Part shown: positions 1-6,464 of the stretch, piece by piece
How positions within the stretch are numbered: position 1 is the first letter of the stretch
How the letters are laid out: every line of letters starts with the position of its first letter
NCBI GenBank assembly: GCA_964519515.1
Contig: CAZFIJ010000021.1
Coordinates: 1 to 8,996 of the forward strand
Direction: 5' to 3'
Source: Korarchaeum sp964519515
GTDB taxonomy: Archaea; Korarchaeota; Korarchaeia; Korarchaeales; Korarchaeaceae
Length of the DNA: 8,996 nucleotides
Program-made: the position numbers and the translations under genes
Notes under the pieces: generated by a model
Database searches by the model: none
Told to the model about the DNA's origin: nothing
The model's input: only the letters and a program-made list of their open reading frames with translations

Positions 1-40
1 CAACCAGTCCCCAATCGAACACGACCGCCCGCTTCACATC

Positions 41-586
41 TCACTCTATGATACCCGTCCCCTTGGCGGCATCGTAAGCGTCCTTACTCTCCAACTTACT
101 TATCTCATCGAGATATCTCTGGCCTTCTGGAAGTAATTTGATGAACGGGACGAACTTAGGCATAGCTAAGCCGCCCATTATCTCATTGACTATGTAATTC
201 CTGTCGATTATGTAGTTCATGGCCTCCCTTATCTTCTTGTTGCTGAAGGGGTTGAGCTCTCCTGTCTTGAACGTTGGACCGACTGGATTGAAAGTCAGAT
301 CGTAGAAAAGCCCGAAGGAGAAGTCATAAGCTAGTTCGGGACTCTGCTTTATCTTCCTGTAGAGATCAGGTTCCGAAATGTCTATGAAGTATGCATCAAT
401 ATCGCCCTTTATCAACATTTCCACTGCCTTCGCATGATCGGGCTCACCGAAGAAGACTATTGAGTCGAACCAGCCGTACTTGTTCGGTTTAAACTCAACT
501 GGTGCTGCTGAAACTGGGCTGAGTGCTGGGAGCAAGAGCGCTATTAGAATAGCTGATAGGACCAGGCACATCATATTCCTACTCAT
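41..586 (-). CDS. ABC transporter substrate-binding protein (family 5), N-terminal part, ended by in-frame TGA
   Basis: Secreted or membrane-anchored solute-binding protein of the peptide/oligosaccharide (SBP_bac_5) type, which would capture a ligand outside the cell for an ABC importer. Residues 7-28 form a hydrophobic signal segment ending in a Val-Ser-Ala signal-peptidase-like site. The mature part shows family-5 features: a segment around 41-67 (DSIVFFGEPDHAKAVEMLIK followed by GDIDAYF), then NPFSNKKIREAMNYIIDR at 112-129, the usual helix near the ligand site. Members are normally about 500-800 residues, so 181 is far too short. Beyond the TGA at 41-43 the same frame stays open to the window edge and still reads like the family (D-V-K-R after I-I-E), suggesting a nonsense mutation, possibly Arg CGA to TGA. 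The start is supported by GGGGTGAT just upstream and a TATA box. It is either a pseudogene or a sequencing error; the ligand is unknown. Confidence 0.75.
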   Translation of the reverse strand: MSRNMMCLVLSAILIALLLPALSPVSAAPVEFKPNKYGWFDSIVFFGEPDHAKAVEMLIKGDIDAYFIDISEPDLYRKIKQSPELAYDFSFGLFYDLTFNPVGPTFKTGELNPFSNKKIREAMNYIIDRNYIVNEIMGGLAMPKFVPFIKLLPEGQRYLDEISKLESKDAYDAAKGTGIIE

Positions 587-589
587 ACC

Positions 590-597
590 ATCACCCC
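590..597 (-). promoter_or_regulatory. Shine-Dalgarno of substrate-binding protein gene
   Basis: On the minus strand GGGGTGAT lies three bases before the ATG at 586. It matches the archaeal anti-SD complement GGAGGTGAT and fixes the start codon. Confidence 0.7.
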
Positions 598-626
598 TGA
601 GGGGCTAATAACATAGGGATGTCATA

Positions 627-638
627 CTTATAAAATTT
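627..638 (-). promoter_or_regulatory. TATA box of substrate-binding protein gene
   Basis: The minus strand reads AAATTTTATAAG, with a purine-rich GAGGA stretch just upstream as a possible BRE. Its centre is about 46 bases before the ATG, predicting a transcription start near 606 and a leader of about 20 nt that includes the ribosome binding site. Confidence 0.55.
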
Positions 639-799
639 TCCTCGTCTTCCTCTTCAATTTCATTTCGTTTAAGTTCTTGAAAAATCTTCAACACTTAGTG
701 ACCCCTCCAGGCAGAGCATCTGAAGGCATTAAATTGCGTCGGAGAGAAATCTATAAAATCCCTATCCCTTATCCGCAGTACTCTACCTTACAATAAGAT

Positions 800-1228
800 C
801 TATCCTTTTAACCGCTCGAGTGTCCCGCTCCCCTCCCTCATCTCATCGTACTCCCTGCATATTAGATCTATCGCCTCCTTATACTTCCCCTTCATCTCCA
901 CTCCCGAGTCCCTATAGAGTCCCTTCCTCCTCACCTGATAGCATATCTCACACGTGAGTAGGGATATCTCGTATTTATCTAGATCCCCCTTGACTAGGCC
1001 CTCGGCGATCCTCCTAACTACCCTCATTATCTCCTCATCTGAGCTCAAGTCCATTATCCTCCCTCTCGCTCCCCTCATGTACTGACTTATCGCAGCTTGC
1101 GTGACCCCTAGGAAATTCGCCACATCAACTTGCCTCAAGCCGTGCTTCTCTATGAGCTCCTTCGAGACAGCTGCCCTAACGGAAGGTATCAGGGTCTTCA
1201 CGATGACTTCACACGGTTGTATCAACAT
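800..1228 (-). CDS. HTH (Xre-like, COG2522-type) transcriptional regulator with CxxC
   Basis: Small predicted DNA-binding regulator of 142 residues. After a short N-terminal segment (PCEVIVKTLIPSVRAAVSKE, 5-24) there is a helix-turn-helix at about 31-52; its recognition helix VTQAAISQYMRG (42-53) is typical of archaeal COG2522-like regulators. The C-terminal half is helical and carries C93 and C96 as a CxxC pair, with C6 and C124 elsewhere. Four Cys in so small a protein could bind an Fe-S cluster or metal, or act as a thiol switch; that is inference. It is the last gene of the probable STT3-NDK-regulator operon, 24 bases after the NDK-like stop. No strong Shine-Dalgarno precedes the ATG, and a TATA-like element sits at leaderless distance, so it may also have its own promoter. 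Targets are unknown; autoregulation or control of the STT3 operon is possible. Confidence 0.8.
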   Translation of the reverse strand: MLIQPCEVIVKTLIPSVRAAVSKELIEKHGLRQVDVANFLGVTQAAISQYMRGARGRIMDLSSDEEIMRVVRRIAEGLVKGDLDKYEISLLTCEICYQVRRKGLYRDSGVEMKGKYKEAIDLICREYDEMREGSGTLERLKG

Positions 1229-1251
1229 CTCGATAACTATAGCTTTTCCAA

Positions 1252-1259
1252 GTTATAAT
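1252..1259 (-). promoter_or_regulatory. Possible TATA box for leaderless start of HTH regulator
   Basis: The minus strand reads ATTATAAC over the stop codon of the upstream gene, centred about 27 bases before the ATG at 1228, the spacing of a leaderless archaeal promoter. The match is short and has no clear BRE. Confidence 0.35.
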
Positions 1260-2362
1260 GATTCCGTATCCGGCTCGATGGAGAGGAGTGGCTTATTGAC
1301 GCTCCTCAAATCCCTGATCATCTGAGGCATGACAGCCCAAGTGCTATGGAGGAGCACTTCCTCCCAATCCGAGCTGACGAGGCCCATTGAGATCGCTGAT
1401 AGCAGTATCTTATCGAAATCCCTCTCCTTAGAGAGCTTCAGCTCATCGCTGAGTAGCTCAATTATCTTAAGAGCTATTATAGAGTCCTCGATCCTCTCAG
1501 CGAGCTTGCCCTTGCTCAAAGAAGCTGGCATCCTAGCTATCCTCACGAGCTCTGAATTCAGATCCTCCAGGATCTTAGATGATAGGAAGGATATCTCAGC
1601 CTCTACCTCCATCAAAGCAAATCTCTCATCATCTAAAGGTAGATCTCTAGTCACTATCTCAGCTTCCCTATCTAGAGCTTCCTGAAGCCTAGATCTCCCT
1701 GACTCTAAGAAGTCTAAAGCTTCGCTCTTTATGGTGTTGAAGCACTTCCACCTAGATAGATCTACTGGCTCCTCCGGGATCAGTTCATCGGGATCGAAGC
1801 TAGCGTCCTCTCTAGAGAGCATAGCATCCAGCACTTCATCCATCTCGAAGAAGACAAGGGCTTCCCTTATCGCAGAAGCTGGATCGTCAGCAGCATGTAT
1901 TATATTTAGGGCCCTGTTAGCTCCCTTCATATCGTACCTCAAGTTCCCAGGCTTCCCAGCTTCTGGAGTCGTAGGTCCCACGAACTCCCTGAGCATGAGG
2001 CAAGACTCCCCCTCAGATTCGCTAACTAACATAATAGCTACTACAGGAGCTTGACTGAAGATCTTGGGCATTATCCACCAAGAATCCCTATATCTCTGCT
2101 TAACGAACATGTAAAGCTCATCTATCATTGGGGGATCCATCTCAGTCAGTTTTATCGCTCCTATTATGAAGTTCTCCCTGAGCCTATCTACTATCTCCGG
2201 CGCTAAGCCCCTGGCGAAAGCATCAGGCTTTATCATAGCGAAGGAGAAAGATGGGAGGGATCTTATGTGCTCATCATCAGCTTCAGATAAGAACCTCTCT
2301 CTCAAATCCATGAATATCTGTCTCTCTATCGGATCCCTCCTCTCGAAGTAAGATAAGTTCAT
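1253..2362 (-). CDS. Nucleoside diphosphate kinase-like protein with extra C-terminal domain
   Basis: The NDK domain covers residues 38-172. NDK moves the gamma phosphate between nucleoside triphosphates and diphosphates through a phospho-histidine. Catalytic and nucleotide-binding residues align: K45 in AMIKPD, Y91, R125, T131, R142, N153 and the phospho-acceptor H156 in NIIHAADD; the usual Ser two residues after His is Ala158. Classic NDKs are about 140-150 residues. This protein adds about 37 residues in front and about 195 behind (173-369). The tail is acidic and largely helical, with no motif I can assign; helices around 245-275 and 285-312 recall all-alpha scaffold proteins, and a faint likeness to archaeal GINS helices is only an impression. 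The ATG overlaps the STT3 stop by four bases (ATGA), with GGTGAAGGGAGG before it, indicating translational coupling. It is either an active NDK with an accessory domain or a regulatory derivative. Confidence 0.85.
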   Translation of the reverse strand: MNLSYFERRDPIERQIFMDLRERFLSEADDEHIRSLPSFSFAMIKPDAFARGLAPEIVDRLRENFIIGAIKLTEMDPPMIDELYMFVKQRYRDSWWIMPKIFSQAPVVAIMLVSESEGESCLMLREFVGPTTPEAGKPGNLRYDMKGANRALNIIHAADDPASAIREALVFFEMDEVLDAMLSREDASFDPDELIPEEPVDLSRWKCFNTIKSEALDFLESGRSRLQEALDREAEIVTRDLPLDDERFALMEVEAEISFLSSKILEDLNSELVRIARMPASLSKGKLAERIEDSIIALKIIELLSDELKLSKERDFDKILLSAISMGLVSSDWEEVLLHSTWAVMPQMIRDLRSVNKPLLSIEPDTESL

Positions 2363-4392
2363 CCTCCCTTCACCTTGAATATAGCTACCTCAACGTACCC
2401 CTGATTCTTACCCACATGAACGAGCTCGAAGTAATTCATCTCACCGAAGCCTATCGATGCCAAAGCCATCTTGTAGAGGGTGGTGTTGAGGGCGTAATCA
2501 GTCGGTATGTACCTTCCCGACATACTATCATAGTAGAAGAACTTCCTCAAGTCTTGGGTGAGCCATTTGCTAGATTCATCCGGCCTGTAGGGGCTGTACT
2601 GGAACTCTCCCGCTATCCAAGCTATAGCTATCCACTTCCCCCCTCCTTGGAAGTTCCCGACCTCTGCAGGGACGTCTACGACTACATAGCTTGCGTTCAT
2701 CCTACTAACTAAATCGAGCATCCTCTCCTCAGGTCCCATGAAGCCCTTAGCGATTAGAGCTATCTGGCTGGAGTTTATCGTCAAGCCATCAGCTATTGTA
2801 ACTTTCCCCGAGCCGAACTGCATCCAGTAACCGTAGTCCCACCAAGATATAGCTATCTCATCAGGCTTAGTGTTGTCCTTCAACCAGTTCAGGGCATCGA
2901 CCCATCCCTCGCTGAAGCCCAAGGGATAGTTCATCGCTTCCTCATATGATAGGTAGTAGCTATAGAACTCCCCTCCGTACTCCCTTATATGTCCTTGGAA
3001 CGCTATGGGGAGTATTACGAGGATCAACATGAGGATTATCGGTACTCTAAGCATGTATATCTTCCTTTTCATGGGAAGGGAAGCCCCTCTCCTCTCCTTA
3101 GATCTCTCTAGAGCTCTAACTTTTTTAACATACGGCTCGGAGAATATGAGGAGCCTCTGAGTGAAGTAACCCGCGCATAAGGCTAAGAAAGGAGCCGCCA
3201 GTGGAGGGAGCCTGACTATGCTGACCGCGAAGTAGAGGGAAATCAAAGTCATTAACGTGAGCGTCAGCTCCTCATTCCTCTTCCATCTCTCTATGATCAG
3301 GAAGAAGAGACCTAAAGACGCTGGAATAAGGAGAGTAGTGAAGGATTCGAAGCTCTCACCAGCTCCATGTTCAGCTACTGTCTCGACTACGTTCCCCTGG
3401 GGTAGTTTGACTGAGGGGAAGAGTACTCTCATCAACCTCCCAGTAAGGGGTTGGTATATACCGAGGCCCAAGAATATAGCGAGGAGGGCGACACCAGCTA
3501 TTATGGATACCTCCCTCCTCCTCTCCATTACCTTCGGGATCCTCTCAGAGAGCAAGTAGACGAGAGCTGCGAGTAGGGATGCCCATACTAGCGTGCTCTC
3601 GAAACTTATGTAGAGCTTCCTGTAAGCTAAATTAGGTAGAGCGCCTAATGAAGCTATGAGGACGTAGAGAGGAGGAATTCCCAATGCTAGAGCGTTCCTC
3701 CAATTCAACCTATTTAGGAGGAGCAATACGAATAGGATGAGGGCGTATCCATCGTAAAGGGCCCTGAAGCCAGCCCATATACCGGAGGCATATACTAAGA
3801 AGGCCCCGCTTAGGCCCGAGTATATTATGACCTTCCAGTCCTCATCGGATCTCATCGCTTTAAGCGTGAAATAGAGAGATGCCATTAGGAGAGGTATCGC
3901 GAACTGCTCATGCCTGTACCAACCAGCTAGAGACCTGCTGAGGTAAGCCCAAGATAGGGAGATTGAGAAAGCTGAGATTATGGCAGCCCCTCTCCCCCAA
4001 AGTTCCTTAGCCGTCAGGTAGAGGGGGATGACGATGAGGGGCGCGAAGAAAGCTGGGATGTAGACGACTACCGTATAAAGGTCGTTGAAGCCGAAGAGGG
4101 AGACTAACTTGTATATAGCTGCTCCAGTGTAATAGTGAAGGACTGGTAGTACTTCAGTAGGGTTGTAGCTCCATGGATGCCAAGCGAGGGGGTCGTAGCT
4201 CGGTAGATGACCCCTCTTAACTAAGTAATCAGTTATCCTGTAGTGGAGGAGGGGGTCATCTGCCGTTAAGTTGGCTCCGTACTTGAAAGTCGGGAGTATT
4301 CGAATGAAGACTCCGAGGGAATATGATAATATTAAGGTCAAGATATCTGTAATTATTCCAATTAGTCCTCTAATCCTTCCCTCATCCGCCAA
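2359..4392 (-). CDS. aglB: STT3/AglB oligosaccharyltransferase catalytic subunit
   Basis: Membrane enzyme that transfers a lipid-linked oligosaccharide to Asn in N-X-S/T sequons on the outer face of the cytoplasmic membrane. I count about 13 hydrophobic segments between residues 9 and 465, then a soluble domain of about 210 residues, the STT3 layout. Seen motifs: first acidic motif D45-D46 (ADDPLLHYR), the TIXE-type loop Glu E341 (TVAEH), and the hallmark WWDYG at 517-521 that reads the sequon +2 position. The second acidic motif, normally D-x-D/E/H after S-x-A-G, reads R160-H161-E162 here, losing the expected Asp. I cannot place the DK/MI motif with confidence. At 677 residues it is short of the longest AglBs but normal for crenarchaeal types. 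The start is TTG: GAGGTGG lies six bases upstream, a TATA box stands before that, and no in-frame ATG fits. It is the first gene of the operon. Confidence 0.93.
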   Translation of the reverse strand: MADEGRIRGLIGIITDILTLILSYSLGVFIRILPTFKYGANLTADDPLLHYRITDYLVKRGHLPSYDPLAWHPWSYNPTEVLPVLHYYTGAAIYKLVSLFGFNDLYTVVVYIPAFFAPLIVIPLYLTAKELWGRGAAIISAFSISLSWAYLSRSLAGWYRHEQFAIPLLMASLYFTLKAMRSDEDWKVIIYSGLSGAFLVYASGIWAGFRALYDGYALILFVLLLLNRLNWRNALALGIPPLYVLIASLGALPNLAYRKLYISFESTLVWASLLAALVYLLSERIPKVMERRREVSIIAGVALLAIFLGLGIYQPLTGRLMRVLFPSVKLPQGNVVETVAEHGAGESFESFTTLLIPASLGLFFLIIERWKRNEELTLTLMTLISLYFAVSIVRLPPLAAPFLALCAGYFTQRLLIFSEPYVKKVRALERSKERRGASLPMKRKIYMLRVPIILMLILVILPIAFQGHIREYGGEFYSYYLSYEEAMNYPLGFSEGWVDALNWLKDNTKPDEIAISWWDYGYWMQFGSGKVTIADGLTINSSQIALIAKGFMGPEERMLDLVSRMNASYVVVDVPAEVGNFQGGGKWIAIAWIAGEFQYSPYRPDESSKWLTQDLRKFFYYDSMSGRYIPTDYALNTTLYKMALASIGFGEMNYFELVHVGKNQGYVEVAIFKVKGG

Positions 4393-4398
4393 AGTGTT

Positions 4399-4405
4399 CC
4401 ACCTC
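4399..4405 (-). promoter_or_regulatory. Shine-Dalgarno deciding the TTG start of STT3
   Basis: GAGGTGG on the minus strand is separated by AACACT from the TTG at 4392-4390. This near-perfect archaeal site supports the non-ATG start. It partly overlaps the inverted repeat at 4401-4419. Confidence 0.7.
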
Positions 4406-4419
4406 AGATGAGCTGAGGT
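4401..4419. repeat. Perfect 7-bp inverted repeat, possible operator
   Basis: ACCTCAG (4401-4407), five-base spacer ATGAG, then CTGAGGT (4413-4419), exactly complementary arms. It lies between the STT3 TATA box (about 4424-4433) and its start codon and covers the expected transcription start near 4402. A protein bound here would block initiation. As RNA it would pair with the Shine-Dalgarno sequence, but only if transcription began upstream of 4419. Confidence 0.5.
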
Positions 4420-4423
4420 CCCC

Positions 4424-4433
4424 TTATAAAAAA
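4424..4433 (-). promoter_or_regulatory. TATA box of the STT3 operon
   Basis: The minus strand reads TTTTTTATAA preceded by GGTAAA. Its centre is about 36 bases before the TTG start, giving a short leader of roughly 10 nt that contains the Shine-Dalgarno sequence. Confidence 0.6.
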
Positions 4434-4472
4434 TTTACCCGAGGCTCGTCGAAATATTAGGTCCCGTGAATG

Positions 4473-4481
4473 CTTATAATA
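4473..4481 (+). promoter_or_regulatory. TATA box for leaderless start at 4502
   Basis: CTTATAATA is centred 25 bases before the ATG at 4502, and no Shine-Dalgarno precedes that ATG. The geometry is that of a leaderless archaeal transcript and argues against the upstream GTG at 4466, which lies ahead of the TATA box. Confidence 0.6.
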
Positions 4482-4501
4482 TTACGTTGAACGCTTTTAT
4501 T

Positions 4502-5512
4502 ATGATATTCAGAGCCGTGACCCTCCACTTAAGGGATCCTGAGCTCTATTCCTCTTATTCCGATTACCTCATCAAGCTATCCTCGAAGCTCAACTCACTC
4601 TCCTCGAGAGTAGTGCTCTCCAGAGCTTATGATGAAGTCGACTTAGATCTCAAGGCTGTCTATTCTGGTGAGGGGTCTGAGGCATTTGGAATAGCTTGGG
4701 ATCTCCTCAGAGAGGGTTATTTCACCTCGATATCTCTGGGTAACGATTCCTCCGAGATCTACAGGGCCTCAGATTTCCTCTTCAGGATATCCGAGGGGCT
4801 GGGACCTGAATATGCGACTATGTTCGCTTTAGGATCAGGTGAGCCATTAGAAACACCTTACTTTCCACTGACTAAATCTGAAAATTTCGGATTGAGCTTC
4901 TCCCTCCTCTACCCATCTGATCTCTATGGGGCTTTAACTGAAGCGGAGGAGCCCGATTTGACGCTCAGGTATGCGCTCTCTAGAGTGTTCAGAGAGGCTG
5001 TGCATAGAGTAGAGGGGGCAATAGAAGAATTGGGTGAAGCTATTCCGATATTAGGGATCGATTTCTCCTTGAGCCCTTGGATGGAGGAGAGCGCAGCCAA
5101 GGTAGTCAGCTTAATTGCTAGATCTCCATTTCTGGGCCCGGGCACATCTTCAGCTCTTTTAGAGATAAATGAGGCCATAATGGAGTCATCAGAGGGGATG
5201 AGGAGGACCGGTTTCAATGAGATCATGCTACCGATGGCAGAGGATGACCTCCTGAAGGAGTTATCATTAAAGCTCGAGATGAGAGCTAGGGATTTGGCTC
5301 TCCTCACACCTTATTGCTTAGCAGGTCTCGATATGGTAGTGCTTCCCTTGAGCGTCGGTAGAGGTGATGTAGCGAAGTTGATAAGGGATGTGATCGCATC
5401 TAGTCGCGTCAAGAATAGGACTATAGGCCTCAGGATGATCTTAGTGGATGCAGAACCCGGGGAGCAAGTAGAGCTCAAGAGGTTCGGGAAGGTCCCTGTG
5501 ATGATGCTCTAG
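4502..5512 (+). CDS. Short DUF711-family (PFL-like) protein
   Basis: Protein of 336 residues, a divergent paralog of the full-length DUF711 protein encoded at 6784-8157. Segments that line up by eye: N-terminal RAVTL (4-8) in both; TPYFP (118-122) with TPFIP; GIDFSLSP (185-192) with SVDLSLAP; MLPMAEDD (242-249) with FIPVSEDS; YCLAGLDMVVLP (271-282) with VCSTGIDMVPIP, keeping Cys272 opposite Cys366. It is about 120 residues shorter, mostly between RAVTL and TPYFP and at the C terminus. DUF711 proteins resemble glycyl radical enzymes in fold, but no enzymatic role is established and I see no glycyl-radical loop. The frame is open from a GTG at 4466, but I prefer ATG 4502: the protein then starts at the family's beta strand and a TATA box lies 25 bases upstream. 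It is divergent from STT3 and convergent with the thioredoxin reductase, sharing 38 bases at the 3' ends. Confidence 0.82.
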   Translation: MIFRAVTLHLRDPELYSSYSDYLIKLSSKLNSLSSRVVLSRAYDEVDLDLKAVYSGEGSEAFGIAWDLLREGYFTSISLGNDSSEIYRASDFLFRISEGLGPEYATMFALGSGEPLETPYFPLTKSENFGLSFSLLYPSDLYGALTEAEEPDLTLRYALSRVFREAVHRVEGAIEELGEAIPILGIDFSLSPWMEESAAKVVSLIARSPFLGPGTSSALLEINEAIMESSEGMRRTGFNEIMLPMAEDDLLKELSLKLEMRARDLALLTPYCLAGLDMVVLPLSVGRGDVAKLIRDVIASSRVKNRTIGLRMILVDAEPGEQVELKRFGKVPVMML

Positions 5513-6464
5513 CGTAAGCCCCTCCGAAGATCCTATCGTTTATATCTACGGCAGCTCTCACGCCATCCCCAACGGCTTTCGCTATCTGCAGTGGCTCTCC
5601 AGTGACATCTCCAACGGCATATACACCTGGTATATTGGTCCTCTGCCAGCAATCGACCTTTATGAATCCCTTCTCATCGGTCTCCACTCCAGCCTCCCTA
5701 GCTATCTCACTCCTAGGTTCCACTCCTATCAGTATGAAGACACCATCGGCTTCGATGAAGCTCTCCTCCCCGCTCTCCAAGTCCCTGACTTTAGCTCCCT
5801 CTACTCTGCTCTCTCCGACTATAGCTGTCAGGACGCTATTGAATAGGAACTTGACGTTCTCCCTGCTCATCAAGTTATCCACTAACGCCTTTTCAGCTCT
5901 CATCGAGGACCTCCTGTGGACTAAGGTCACCTCTTTAGCGATCTTAGATAAGTAGATAGATGATACAGCAGCGGTATTTCCACCTCCAACTACTATAACC
6001 CTCTTCTCCTTGAAGAAAGGACCGTCGCAGACAGCACAGTAGCTAACACCTTTCCCAAATAACTCCTCCTCTCCAGGTATCCCGAGCTTCCTCTCCTCAG
6101 CTCCCGTGGCTATAACTATAGCTCTAGCTTGAAGCTCCTTGCCCGAGCTCGTATACACTCTCTTCAGCTCTCCAGTTAACTCGAGCTTCACGACTTCCTC
6201 AGGTGAGAGTATCCTAGCTCCCGACTTGAGGGCATGCTCATACATCTTCCTGGCTAGCTCTCCTCCGCTTATCGATTCAAAGCCAGGGTAGTTCTCTATA
6301 ATGGGATTCACATTGATCTTGCCACCAGGCATGCTCTTCTCAATGACTAAAACCTTCAACCCATATCTAGCTAGGTAGATAGCAGCTGTAAGGCCTCCAG
6401 GACCCCCTCCGACGATGATAACGTCATTATCCATCTCTACCCTCGCTTGAGGCATGAAGAACAT
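5475..6464 (-). CDS. trxB: Thioredoxin reductase-like NAD(P)H flavoprotein
   Basis: FAD-dependent disulfide reductase of the low-molecular-weight thioredoxin reductase family; it passes electrons from NAD(P)H through FAD to a redox disulfide and on to a thioredoxin or glutaredoxin-like partner. Motifs in order: FAD-binding GGGPGG (19-24), redox-active C143-A-V-C146-D (bacterial enzymes usually have CATC), nucleotide-binding GGGNTA (160-165), HRR (183-185) with R189 favouring NADPH, and the second FAD motif YAVGDVTG (282-289). The 329 residues are slightly long, because the C-terminal tail after IFGGAY is read through the overlap with the convergent gene. The start at 6464 abuts the ASCH stop (TAGATG) behind GGGGGGAGGGA; M11 at 6434 also has a GAGGG before it and would match the usual family N terminus. 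It is the last gene of the ACT-DUF711-ASCH operon. No thioredoxin is present in the window. Confidence 0.93.
   Translation of the reverse strand: MFFMPQARVEMDNDVIIVGGGPGGLTAAIYLARYGLKVLVIEKSMPGGKINVNPIIENYPGFESISGGELARKMYEHALKSGARILSPEEVVKLELTGELKRVYTSSGKELQARAIVIATGAEERKLGIPGEEELFGKGVSYCAVCDGPFFKEKRVIVVGGGNTAAVSSIYLSKIAKEVTLVHRRSSMRAEKALVDNLMSRENVKFLFNSVLTAIVGESRVEGAKVRDLESGEESFIEADGVFILIGVEPRSEIAREAGVETDEKGFIKVDCWQRTNIPGVYAVGDVTGEPLQIAKAVGDGVRAAVDINDRIFGGAYARASSQGPSRTS

Larger units (their letters stand above)
587..799. other. Intergenic region, no gene seen
   Basis: Between the HTH regulator and the substrate-binding protein gene, both leftward. Near the right end, CTATAAAA (751-758) is a second TATA-like element on either strand without an obvious gene. 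On the minus strand TTTTT at 684-680 after the regulator may help termination, within a small TTGAA/TTCAA inverted repeat (677-691). The left end carries the promoter and ribosome binding site of the substrate-binding protein. No tRNA or convincing small RNA is seen. Confidence 0.45.

Noticed and set aside
669..719. Possible 16-codon leader peptide on the minus strand before the substrate-binding protein gene
   Set aside because: It has no good ribosome binding site and no run of regulatory codons or paired hairpins, and a short frame like this is expected by chance in 200 bases.
4924..5307. Open frame on the minus strand inside the short DUF711 gene
   Set aside because: It is antisense to a gene with clear family alignment; its composition is Ser-rich shadow sequence and no start signal is seen.
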